Shown one piece after another: positions 8,151-15,055 of a DNA stretch of 16,464 bases. Origin of the DNA: JARYLZ01 sp964388275 (GTDB lineage Bacteria > Bacteroidota > Ignavibacteria > SZUA-365); assembly GCA_964388275.1 (NCBI GenBank), contig CAYLZD010000053.1, positions 1 through 16,464 of the forward strand. Reading direction: 5' to 3'. The position numbers and the translations under genes are program-made. How positions within the stretch are numbered: position 1 is the first letter of the stretch; every line of letters begins with the position of its first letter. The notes under the pieces were generated by a model, which did not search any database, was not told the DNA's origin, and saw only the letters and a program-made list of their open reading frames with translations.

Positions 8151-8600
8151 ATGGGACGTATTGCAGTCGCCTTGCCTGCACTCCTGATTCTACTTGCATC
8201 CTGTTCCAGTGAACCGGACGCCTCGGAAGCTACTTCCGGCGTGAACGCCATGCTCGACAAACAGGTTGAAGCCTGGAACAACGGGAGGCTCGATGACTAT
8301 CTCAGCGCTTACGCGAAATCGGACTCAACGCGTTTCGCCGCCGGCAGAGTCGTTACAATCGGCTTCGAATCCATCCGGCAGCGTATGAAGGCCTCATATC
8401 CCGATGCCTCCTCGATGGGCACTCTGCGCTTCATCGACGTCGACACGGACGTGCTGACGGAAGATAAGGCCGTCGTTTTCGGCAAATGGATGCTCTACAG
8501 GGAAGCCGACAGGCCTTGGGGACTGTTTACCCTGCTCGTCGTAAAGACTGAAGAAGGGTGGAAGATACTGCACGACCATACCTCGTCCTCTGAAAACTGA
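8151..8600 (+). CDS. Small lipoprotein with SnoaL/NTF2-like (DUF4440-type) domain
   Basis: The 149-residue protein starts with a short signal peptide: MGR, a hydrophobic run, then the lipobox LASC with the lipidated cysteine at C18. It should be anchored in the inner or outer membrane facing the periplasm. The rest reads like an NTF2-like cone fold: VEAWNNGRLDDYLSAYA near 39-55, then alternating strands with FGKWMLYR and ending EGWKILHDHTSS, as in SnoaL/DUF4440 proteins. That fold includes ketosteroid-isomerase-like enzymes and many non-catalytic binding proteins, so no reaction can be named. The ribosome site is weak (GGAA at 8140-8143). No co-transcribed neighbour is apparent: 425 bases separate it from hdrC. 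Confidence 0.8.
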   Translation: MGRIAVALPALLILLASCSSEPDASEATSGVNAMLDKQVEAWNNGRLDDYLSAYAKSDSTRFAAGRVVTIGFESIRQRMKASYPDASSMGTLRFIDVDTDVLTEDKAVVFGKWMLYREADRPWGLFTLLVVKTEEGWKILHDHTSSSEN

Positions 8601-8828
8601 ATCTCTTCCGCTAATACTGCAGCTTTTATGTACGAAACTGCCGTGGGTGCTCCCTTGGTCCACCCGCACAACTATTAGTGCAATCTTTCGCAATTCGCCG
8701 CTTTTTGCGATTAGCCTAAACTTCCGCATAAAAGATTCCGCGCCGGGGCCGCAACAAACCGTCGAATGGACTTGACTTTCTCACCAAGAATAGTGAAATT
8801 TGTTTCGATTTACTTGCTGGCAGCGATA

Positions 8829-8853
8829 ATCAAATACCGGCAAAACATTTGAT
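8829..8853. promoter_or_regulatory. Candidate operator: 7-bp inverted repeat upstream of hdrC
   Basis: ATCAAAT (8829-8835) and ATTTGAT (8847-8853) are perfect inverted copies separated by 11 bases, a plausible layout for a dimeric regulator. The half-site resembles the TTGAT/ATCAA core of CRP/FNR-type boxes, but the spacing is wider than their usual four bases. No regulator gene is adjacent. Confidence 0.3.
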
Positions 8854-8854
8854 A

Positions 8855-8879
8855 ACAAGCACCTTCATTACAAGCACCT
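8855..8879. repeat. Tandem direct repeat of ACAAGCACCT
   Basis: The ten-base word ACAAGCACCT occurs at 8855-8864 and again at 8870-8879, a 15-base period, with TCAT following each copy at a slightly shifted position. It abuts the inverted repeat at 8829-8853. It may be a pair of activator half-sites or a small local duplication. Confidence 0.55.
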
Positions 8880-9025
8880 CTCATCCGTTTGTTTCGCTCC
8901 CATCACTATTTCCCTGTTGTCTTGAAGTTAACGGTTGCCTCGTGCGCATACTGAACCGGCATGCGCGATATACGAGCGGCGCGCCGCGCAACTGAATCGA
9001 CGAAGGCAAGGGAAGGATAAATTAA

Positions 9026-9577
9026 ATGACACATCATAACGACACGGATACGCTGGCCGGGCGAATCGCCGCCATAACAGGCCAGGATCCCGCATTGTGC
9101 TATCAATGCGGAAAGTGTTCGGCCGGCTGCCCTGTTCGCATCTATACGGACTGCGCTCCCAACAAAGCGGTGCGCCTGGTTCAGTTGGGCTTCGACGACG
9201 AGGCCTTGAACTCCGCCGCGGCCTGGCTGTGCGCAGGATGCATGACTTGCAGCTCCCGCTGCCCGAAGGAATTCGACCTCGCGGGTTTCATGGACGCGCT
9301 TAGGCAAGTAGCACGAGAGGACGGTCGGACGGCCGGCGCGAAGGACGTCAGGAAATTCCACGCGGCGTTTCTCCACCAGATCGAATTGCACGGGCGGGCC
9401 TTCGAACTCGGACTGATCGGGGAGTACAAGTTGACGACGGGCCATCTGATGCAGGACGTCGACGTGGCGCCGGAGATGTTCCTGAAAGGCAAAATCGGAC
9501 TCATGCCGCATCGCGTGCGGGATGTGGAATCTGTGCGGCGCATTTTCAAGCGTGTCGAGGAGGTTGAACACAAATGA
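9026..9577 (+). CDS. hdrC: Heterodisulfide reductase subunit C (HdrC)
   Basis: A 183-residue iron-sulfur protein with two [4Fe-4S] motifs: C25, C28, C31, C35 (CYQCGKCSAGCP) and C69, C72, C75, C79 (CAGCMTCSSRCP). The length and the YQCGKCSAGCP signature are typical of HdrC. It has no transmembrane segment, so it is cytoplasmic. In Hdr complexes HdrC wires electrons from HdrA to the disulfide-reducing HdrB. The ATG at 9026 has a GGAAGG Shine-Dalgarno (9011-9016). It is the first gene of the seven-gene operon, followed after 46 bases by hdrB. Confidence 0.93.
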   Translation: MTHHNDTDTLAGRIAAITGQDPALCYQCGKCSAGCPVRIYTDCAPNKAVRLVQLGFDDEALNSAAAWLCAGCMTCSSRCPKEFDLAGFMDALRQVAREDGRTAGAKDVRKFHAAFLHQIELHGRAFELGLIGEYKLTTGHLMQDVDVAPEMFLKGKIGLMPHRVRDVESVRRIFKRVEEVEHK

Positions 9578-9609
9578 AGCTCATGAAATCGACAACGCGT
9601 TCCATTGCG

Positions 9610-9616
9610 AAAGGAG
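9610..9616 (+). promoter_or_regulatory. Shine-Dalgarno that fixes the hdrB start
   Basis: AAAGGAG lies 7 bases before the ATG at 9624. It supports this start over frame-open positions further upstream, which would overlap hdrC and precede the conserved GYYPGCSL N-terminus. Confidence 0.8.
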
Positions 9617-9623
9617 ACCGTTC

Positions 9624-10505
9624 ATGATAACGGGATATTACCCGGGTTGTTCACTGACGGGCACGTCGAAGGAGTATGATATCTCCCTTAGAGAGACGCT
9701 TTCCGCGCTGGGCGTGGAATTGCGGGAGATCGACGACTGGTCGTGCTGCGGCGCCTCGTCAGCGCATTCGCACAGCCATCTGTTGTCTCTCGCTCTGCCT
9801 GCGCGCAACCTTCAGCTGGCGTCGGAACAGGGGATGGAGGAAGTGCTCGCGCCCTGCGCGGCCTGTTTCAACCGCCTCGCCGTGGCCGCGCGCGAAATCG
9901 AAGCCAAGCCCGAGCTCAAACGGAAAATCGAATACGTGCTCGAGAAACCGTACCGCGACGGAGTGCGGGTGCGCAGCATAATCGACATGTTCGAAAGCAT
10001 CGGCGCCGATGAAATCGCGTCCAGGACCGTCCTGCCGCTGAAAGGCATGAAGTTCGCCTGCTATTACGGATGCCTGCTGCTCAGGCCCGAAACCCTGCCC
10101 TGCGGCGACGACCGCGAGCAGCCACGGTCCATGGAACGCCTGCTCGAAGCCGCCGGCGCCTCAACCGTCGAATGGAATTTCAAAACCGAATGCTGCGGCG
10201 CCTCGCATTCGATCGCGCGCATGGACATCGTGCTAGACCTGTCGAAAATGATTCTCGACGACGCGCGTGACCACGGCGCCGACGCGGTGGTCGTCGCCTG
10301 CCCCATGTGCCACTCGAATCTCGACATGCGGCAGCGCACTATACGCAAGCGCGATGCGGCGCACAAGGACATGCCGGTCCTTTACCTGTCCGAACTGCTC
10401 GGCCTCGCGATGGGCATCGACCGCGCGAAGCTCGGACTCGGACTGCATTTCATCGATGCTTCGCCTCTGCTCGCGAAGGTCAGAAAGGAGGAGAATCCCG
10501 CATGA
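9624..10505 (+). CDS. hdrB: Heterodisulfide reductase subunit B (HdrB), two CCG domains
   Basis: A 293-residue protein with the two cysteine-rich CCG domains that bind the pair of noncubane [4Fe-4S] clusters of HdrB. Domain one has C9 (YYPGCS), C41-C42-G and C78xxC81. Domain two has C150 (YYGCLLLRP), C190-C191-G and C226xxC229. In the solved methanogen enzyme this is where the disulfide substrate is cleaved; in FlxHdr systems a DsrC-type trisulfide or another disulfide is the proposed substrate. All ligand cysteines are present, so it should be active. Its stop codon overlaps the hdrA start (ATGA), indicating translational coupling. Confidence 0.93.
   Translation: MITGYYPGCSLTGTSKEYDISLRETLSALGVELREIDDWSCCGASSAHSHSHLLSLALPARNLQLASEQGMEEVLAPCAACFNRLAVAAREIEAKPELKRKIEYVLEKPYRDGVRVRSIIDMFESIGADEIASRTVLPLKGMKFACYYGCLLLRPETLPCGDDREQPRSMERLLEAAGASTVEWNFKTECCGASHSIARMDIVLDLSKMILDDARDHGADAVVVACPMCHSNLDMRQRTIRKRDAAHKDMPVLYLSELLGLAMGIDRAKLGLGLHFIDASPLLAKVRKEENPA
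10484..10493 (+). promoter_or_regulatory. Shine-Dalgarno that fixes the hdrA start
   Basis: AAAGGAGGAG at the end of hdrB, 8 bases before the ATG at 10502. The frame stays open 195 bases further upstream, but that part lies inside hdrB and precedes the conserved KIGVFICHCG N-terminus. Confidence 0.85.
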
Positions 10506-12505
10506 AAATCGGCGTATTCATCTGCCATTGCGGCGAGAACATAGGCCGCACGGTGGACTGCCCGCAAGTCGCCGCCCGGTGCGCGCGCATTCCGGGAGTG
10601 GCCGTTTCCGTGGATTACAAATACATGTGCTCGGATCCGGGGCAGAATCTCGTCATCAACGCGATCAGGGAACATGGACTCGACGGAGTCGTCGTCGGAT
10701 CATGCTCGCCCCATATGCACGAAAAGACTTTCCGCAAAGCCTGCGCGAACGCCGGACTGAATCCGTTCATGTTCGAAATGGCCAATCTGCGCGAGCACTG
10801 CTCCTGGATTCACGACGACATACCGACGGCGACCGCCAAGTCGGTGGATCTCGTGCGGATCGCCGTCGAGAAAGTGAAAAGGAATCATCCACTGGAGCCG
10901 ATACGAGTCCCCGTCACCAAGCGGGCGCTCGTGATAGGCGGAGGCATTTCGGGTATACAGGCGGCGCTCGACATCGCGGGCGCTGGTTTCGAGGTGGTCC
11001 TCGTAGAGAAAGAGCCCTCCATCGGCGGCCATATGAGCCAGCTCTCTGAAACGTTTCCGACGCTCGACTGCTCCCAGTGCATTCTGACGCCGCGCATGGT
11101 GGAAGTTTACCAGCATCCGAAGATCAAGCTGCTTTCTTATTCCGAAGTCGAGAAAGTGGAAGGTTTTATCGGAAACTTCACGGTGACGATACGCAGGAAG
11201 GCCCGGTCCATCAGGGAGGACCTGTGCACCGGCTGCGGCGACTGCGTGCAGAAATGCCCTATCAGGAAAAAGGCATACAGCGAATTCGAGGAGGGGCTGG
11301 CGATGCGCCCGGCCATATACGTCCCGTTCCCGCAGGCGGTTCCCAACATTCCGGTGATAGACCGCAGCGTGTGCACCTATTTCAAAAACGGAAAGTGCCA
11401 GGCCTGCGTCAAGGCCTGCGGGAGAAAAGCGATCGATTTCGAGCAGCAGGACAGCTTCATCACCGAGGAGGTCGGCAGCATCATCGTGGCCACGGGTTAC
11501 AAGCTGTACAAAATCGACAAGGACCAGAACGGCGCTCCGTACAAGGGTTACGGGGAATACGGCTACGGAATCTACAAGGACGTTATCGACGGACTGCAGT
11601 TCGAGCGGCTTGCCAGCGCTTCGGGTCCGACGTCCGGCGAGATTCTCCGCCCGTCGGACAAAAAGGTTCCGAAGAAGATCGTTTTCATCCAATGCGTCGG
11701 GTCCAGGGACGAGTCGAAGGGTTTCTCGTACTGCAGTAAAATCTGCTGCATGTACACCGCCAAGCACGCCATGCTCTACAAGCACAAAGTTCACGACGGC
11801 GAGGCCTACGTCTTCTACATGGACATAAGGGCCGGCGGCAAGATGTACGAGGAATTTGTCAGAAGGGCCATCGAGGAGGACCACGTTAAGTACATCCGCG
11901 GACGCGTTTCAAGGATCTATGAAAAAGACGGCAAGTATGTGGTGCGAGGCGAGGACACGCTGGCCGGCATGCGGGTGGAAATCGAGGCCGACATGGTTGT
12001 GCTCGCCACGGCGATGATACCGCAGCCGGAGGCCGGAACGCTGGCTCAAACCCTCGGAATACCCTACGACAACCACGGCTTTTTCGTGGAAGTGCATCCC
12101 AAACTCAGACCGGTCGAGAGTTCGAGCGGCGGGATTTTTCTCGCCGGCGCCTGCCACTCGCCGCGCGACATACCGGAATCGGTGGCCATGGCGTCGGCCG
12201 CCGCGGCCAAGGCGCTCGTGCTTTTCGGTTCTGACATGCTGGAACGCGAACCCGTGGTCGCGCGCGTGAACGAGCAAAACTGCGCCGGCTGTTTCTATTG
12301 CCGGAAGGTGTGCGCATACAACGCGATACAGGAGCGCGAGATACGCGACAGGAACGGCGTGCTGCTGAAAACCGTCGCCTATGTCAACGAAGGCCTGTGC
12401 CAGGGGTGCGGAACATGCAACGCCACCTGCCCGTCCAAATCGATTGAGTTGATCGGTTTCAACGACGAGCAATTGTGCGCCGAAATTCAGGCGATGGCGA
12501 TTTGA
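10502..12505 (+). CDS. hdrA: Heterodisulfide reductase subunit A (HdrA), flavin-based electron bifurcation hub
   Basis: A 667-residue FAD and multi-cluster iron-sulfur protein of usual HdrA length. The N-terminus KIGVFICHCG (2-11) is diagnostic. FAD binding is shown by GGGISG (146-151) with VEKEPSIGGHM downstream, followed by the conserved C190 and C193 (LDCSQCILTPRM). Clusters: C242, C245, C248, C252; then C291, C299, C302, C306 with a longer first spacing; a conserved QCVGSRD...YCSKICCMYTAKHA block (397-423); and a C-terminal ferredoxin domain with C594, C597, C600, C604 and C633, C636, C639, C643. HdrA takes electron pairs from the FlxD/MvhD side, splits them at FAD, and sends one to ferredoxin and one to HdrBC. 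It overlaps hdrB by 4 bases; flxD follows after 27. Confidence 0.95.
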   Translation: MKIGVFICHCGENIGRTVDCPQVAARCARIPGVAVSVDYKYMCSDPGQNLVINAIREHGLDGVVVGSCSPHMHEKTFRKACANAGLNPFMFEMANLREHCSWIHDDIPTATAKSVDLVRIAVEKVKRNHPLEPIRVPVTKRALVIGGGISGIQAALDIAGAGFEVVLVEKEPSIGGHMSQLSETFPTLDCSQCILTPRMVEVYQHPKIKLLSYSEVEKVEGFIGNFTVTIRRKARSIREDLCTGCGDCVQKCPIRKKAYSEFEEGLAMRPAIYVPFPQAVPNIPVIDRSVCTYFKNGKCQACVKACGRKAIDFEQQDSFITEEVGSIIVATGYKLYKIDKDQNGAPYKGYGEYGYGIYKDVIDGLQFERLASASGPTSGEILRPSDKKVPKKIVFIQCVGSRDESKGFSYCSKICCMYTAKHAMLYKHKVHDGEAYVFYMDIRAGGKMYEEFVRRAIEEDHVKYIRGRVSRIYEKDGKYVVRGEDTLAGMRVEIEADMVVLATAMIPQPEAGTLAQTLGIPYDNHGFFVEVHPKLRPVESSSGGIFLAGACHSPRDIPESVAMASAAAAKALVLFGSDMLEREPVVARVNEQNCAGCFYCRKVCAYNAIQEREIRDRNGVLLKTVAYVNEGLCQGCGTCNATCPSKSIELIGFNDEQLCAEIQAMAI

Positions 12506-12532
12506 CTTCACAACGAATACGAGATTTGCCGT

Positions 12533-13045
12533 ATGACAACAACGCCCGAGAATATCAGCGGATCCGGTGAATGGAATCCCAGGATTATCGCCTTCGTCTG
12601 CAACTGGTGCACCTATACAGGCGCGGACCTGGCGGGCACCTCGCGCCTGAAGCAGGAGGCGAACGCCCGGCTCATCCGCGTGCCATGCACCGGACGCATC
12701 GATCCGATATTTATAATCAAGGCCTTCGAGAGCGGCGCCGACGGTGTGCTCGTCTCCGGCTGCCACCCGAACGACTGCCACTACAACAGCGGCAATTTTC
12801 ACGCGCGCAGGCGCTGGACCATGTTCAGGTCGCTTCTGGATTTCGTCGGCATTGATTCCACGCGCCTGCATTTTTCGTGGGTGTCCGCCTCCGAAGGCAA
12901 AAAATGGGTCGACGTCATAAACGGCGTCATCGACGATGTGCGCGCGAAGGGGCCGTTCATGCAGTATCAGTCGGTCAACCGGCGCTTCGCGCTTCCCGCG
13001 TGCGCCGGGGCGCCGCGCGGAAAGGAGGTGGTTGTAGATGCCTGA
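12533..13045 (+). CDS. flxD: FlxD, [2Fe-2S] protein of the MvhD family
   Basis: A 170-residue protein with the MvhD signature FVCNWCTYTGADLAGTSR (21-38). The conserved cysteines are C23, C26, C52 (RVPCTGRIDP), C77 and C82 (SGCHPNDCHY); four of these hold a [2Fe-2S] cluster in the family. MvhD links a hydrogenase or other electron-input module to HdrA; here the input module is the FlxABC set downstream. The length is slightly above that of minimal MvhD proteins, with a basic C-terminal tail. The start has only a weak ribosome site and probably depends on termination of hdrA 27 bases earlier. It overlaps flxC by 8 bases. Confidence 0.9.
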   Translation: MTTTPENISGSGEWNPRIIAFVCNWCTYTGADLAGTSRLKQEANARLIRVPCTGRIDPIFIIKAFESGADGVLVSGCHPNDCHYNSGNFHARRRWTMFRSLLDFVGIDSTRLHFSWVSASEGKKWVDVINGVIDDVRAKGPFMQYQSVNRRFALPACAGAPRGKEVVVDA

Positions 13046-13901
13046 CGTCAGTGCTGTAGCACGGGATCTGCTCGAACGCGGCGTGGTGGAAGCCGTGGTC
13101 GGTTACGCGGAGGCGGGACCCCGCCGGACGCGTCCGTTCACGGCCCGGACTCCCGAGGAAGCGGACAAATTGGTATTCAACAGGTATTCGCTGAACAACC
13201 TCGCAGTGTACCTGACACGCGGCCGCAGGCCGGTCGCGGGCAAGATCGGACTTGTGGTGAAAGGTTGCGACTCGCGCGCCGTGGTCATGCTCTTGCAGGA
13301 ACAGCAGATAGACAGGGACTCCGTCCACCTGATCGGAGTCGAGTGCGGGGGCGTGGCGGCCGAAATGGACGTCCCCTGGTCCGAAGATGCCTGCGCCGTT
13401 AAGTGCGCGGTCTGCAAGGTCCGCACTCCGGTGCTCTTCGATACCCTCGCCGGCGGAACGGAACAGGCGGCGGCGTCCGGCGCCGGCGCGCTCGAGCGCA
13501 TGAAGGAACTGCAGTCCATGACCGCCGAGCAAAGGTTCGCGTTCTGGAACGCCGAATTCGAACGCTGCCTGCGCTGCTATGCATGCCGCCAGGTCTGTCC
13601 GATGTGTTACTGCGAACAGTGCGTAGCTGAGAAAAACATGCCTCAATGGATAGACAGCAGCCCGACGCCCCGGGGCAATCTCGCGTGGAACCTCATCCGC
13701 GCCTTCCATCTCGGCGGCCGCTGCATCGGCTGCAACGAGTGCGAGCGCGCTTGCCCGGTGGGCATTCCGCTTTCGCTGCTCAACAGGCGGCTCGGAATGA
13801 CCGCGTTGGAGGAATTCTCCTACGCGGCCGGCATGGATCCCGCATCGCCCACACTCGTCGGATCCTACGACGTCGCCGACCGGGAGGAATACATTAAATG
13901 A
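13038..13901 (+). CDS. flxC: FlxC, multi-cluster iron-sulfur protein (FrhB-like N-terminus plus ferredoxin domain)
   Basis: A 287-residue cytoplasmic protein. The N-terminal half resembles FrhB/FdhB-type electron-transfer subunits: VVKGCDSRAV around C77, VECGGV around C103, and C119, C123, C126. The C-terminal half is a dicluster ferredoxin with C177, C180, C183, C187 followed by the extra C190, C192 and C195, and C229, C232, C235, C239. It has the same layout as FlxB and is probably an ancient paralogue. It should relay electrons between FlxA and FlxD/HdrA. The ATG has an excellent Shine-Dalgarno (AAAGGAGGTG, 13021-13030) inside the end of flxD, and the stop overlaps the flxB start (ATGA). 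Assignment of C versus B rests on gene order and is less sure than the family. Confidence 0.85.
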   Translation: MPDVSAVARDLLERGVVEAVVGYAEAGPRRTRPFTARTPEEADKLVFNRYSLNNLAVYLTRGRRPVAGKIGLVVKGCDSRAVVMLLQEQQIDRDSVHLIGVECGGVAAEMDVPWSEDACAVKCAVCKVRTPVLFDTLAGGTEQAAASGAGALERMKELQSMTAEQRFAFWNAEFERCLRCYACRQVCPMCYCEQCVAEKNMPQWIDSSPTPRGNLAWNLIRAFHLGGRCIGCNECERACPVGIPLSLLNRRLGMTALEEFSYAAGMDPASPTLVGSYDVADREEYIK

Positions 13902-14968
13902 GCGCACAGACGAAAGACAGACAGATAAGCGCCGAAGGCCTGAAAGCCATGGCTTCGTCCCTGCTCGACAGCGGATACCTGTTGATCTCGGAAGCCGAGG
14001 ACGGGCTCGGGTTCAAGGCGGTGAAAAACGGCGAGGAAATTTCCCTGCGCGGCGACCGCAAACCGACGAACGTTTCCTACAAGGAACTGGTGCTCCCCAG
14101 AACCGAGCCGCTCTTTCATTTCAGCAAGTCGGTGGACGACGTATCCATCGTCGAACCCACGCTCTCTCAACCGCCGCGCATAGTGGTTTTCGGCGCCCGG
14201 CCATGCGACGCAAAATCCATCCAGATTCTGTCCAAGGTCTTCAACTGGGATTACAAGGACGAATATTTCAACAGCCGGGCCGACAACATCGTAGTCATCG
14301 GCATGCTGTGCCGGTACACCGACGACCGTTGCTTCTGCACTTCGGTGGGCCTTTCGCCATCTTCCACCGCGGGTTCCGACATATTCCTCGTGCCGGCGGA
14401 CGATGGTTCATGGACGGTCCGCATAGTCACCGAAAAGGGCGCGCGGCTGCTCGAACCCTTCCTGGCCGGGATGTCCGAAGCAAGGGGCGATGCTGATAAA
14501 ACCGCCGCCGCGTATCCCGGTCCGGAGCTGAGCTTCGATGCCTCGAAAGTACGCGAGTGGATCGGCGGGAATTTCGAGCACGCGCTGTGGAACGAGGTGG
14601 CCGAGGCCTGTCTCGGCTGCGCTCAATGCGCCTTCGTGTGCCCGGTCTGCCATTGTTTCGACATTGTCGACGAGAAGGATTCATATTCCGAAGGCCGCCG
14701 CATGAAAAACTGGGATGCCTGCCAGGCCGGCATTTTCACGAAGCACGCGTCGGGCCACAATCCTCGCAACACGCAGTCCAAGCGCTATCGCCAGCGCATG
14801 TCGCACAAGTTCTCGTATTACCCCGAGCGTTTCGGCGAGATTCTTTGCACCGGCTGCGGGCGCTGTTCACGGGGCTGCGCGGCCGGCATAGACATCCGGG
14901 AAATCGCCGCGCGCATCGCCGCCGCGCATGATTCGGGCGAAGGCGCGCGAGGGGTTCCGGCCGCCTGA
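13898..14968 (+). CDS. flxB: FlxB, multi-cluster iron-sulfur protein (HydB/AsrA-like)
   Basis: A 356-residue protein related to the iron-sulfur subunits of sulfhydrogenase (HydB) and anaerobic sulfite reductase (AsrA). The N-terminal region has FGARPCDAKSI around C103 and LCRYTDDRCFCTS with C138, C145, C147. Ferredoxin motifs are C238, C241, C244, C248 with extra C251 and C253 (PVCHC), C275, and C317, C320, C323, C327 (CTGCGRCSRGC, followed by Ala instead of the usual Pro). It is expected to pass electrons from the FlxA flavin to FlxC/FlxD. The start is supported by GGGAGGA (13882-13888) and a 4-base overlap with flxC. Unlike the earlier junctions, it is followed by an 87-base gap before flxA. 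Confidence 0.87.
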   Translation: MSAQTKDRQISAEGLKAMASSLLDSGYLLISEAEDGLGFKAVKNGEEISLRGDRKPTNVSYKELVLPRTEPLFHFSKSVDDVSIVEPTLSQPPRIVVFGARPCDAKSIQILSKVFNWDYKDEYFNSRADNIVVIGMLCRYTDDRCFCTSVGLSPSSTAGSDIFLVPADDGSWTVRIVTEKGARLLEPFLAGMSEARGDADKTAAAYPGPELSFDASKVREWIGGNFEHALWNEVAEACLGCAQCAFVCPVCHCFDIVDEKDSYSEGRRMKNWDACQAGIFTKHASGHNPRNTQSKRYRQRMSHKFSYYPERFGEILCTGCGRCSRGCAAGIDIREIAARIAAAHDSGEGARGVPAA

Positions 14969-15055
14969 TCTTCCTCCGTAATACGGTTTACGGCCGGAAC
15001 ATCCGGAAACGCACAAACAACCAATCCATCAAACAGAATAGAACGCCGCTAAGCC
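14969..15055 (+). other. flxB-flxA spacer with inverted repeat
   Basis: An 87-base spacer in an otherwise tightly packed operon. It contains CCGTAA (14976-14981) and TTACGG (14988-14993) as an inverted repeat, CCGGA/TCCGG just after, and then an A/C-rich stretch up to the flxA ATG. No T-tract follows, so this is not an intrinsic terminator, and no clear Shine-Dalgarno precedes flxA. Confidence 0.5.

Larger units (their letters stand above)
8601..9025. other. Upstream region of the hdr-flx operon
   Basis: These 425 bases contain no gene I can support. The 8760-8930 part is AT-richer. It contains a TTGACT -35-like hexamer (8772-8777) without a convincing -10, a GATAAT -10-like hexamer (8825-8830) without a good -35, a 7-bp inverted repeat (8829-8853) and a tandem direct repeat (8855-8879). 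A 12-base palindrome, GCGGCGCGCCGC (8976-8987), lies just before the hdrC ribosome site. No clear terminator follows the lipoprotein gene. Confidence 0.5.

Noticed and set aside
8772..8800. TTGACT as the -35 of an hdrC promoter
   Set aside because: The hexamer 17 bases downstream (GAAATT) is a poor -10 and no TAnnTTTG motif is in register, so no promoter was called.
8906..9571. Long minus-strand open frame opposite hdrC
   Set aside because: It is the antisense shadow of a well-supported HdrC gene in GC-rich DNA, with a His/Arg-rich composition and no domain.
9522..9623. Upstream extension of hdrB
   Set aside because: It overlaps hdrC, adds residues not seen in HdrB, and the ATG at 9624 has a strong ribosome site directly before the conserved N-terminus.
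10307..10501. Upstream extension of hdrA
   Set aside because: It lies wholly within hdrB, and the ATGA overlap at 10502 with its Shine-Dalgarno marks the real start.
10700..11884. 394-codon minus-strand open frame opposite hdrA
   Set aside because: HdrA on the plus strand is fully supported by motifs; the reverse frame is long only because of codon bias and shows no family.
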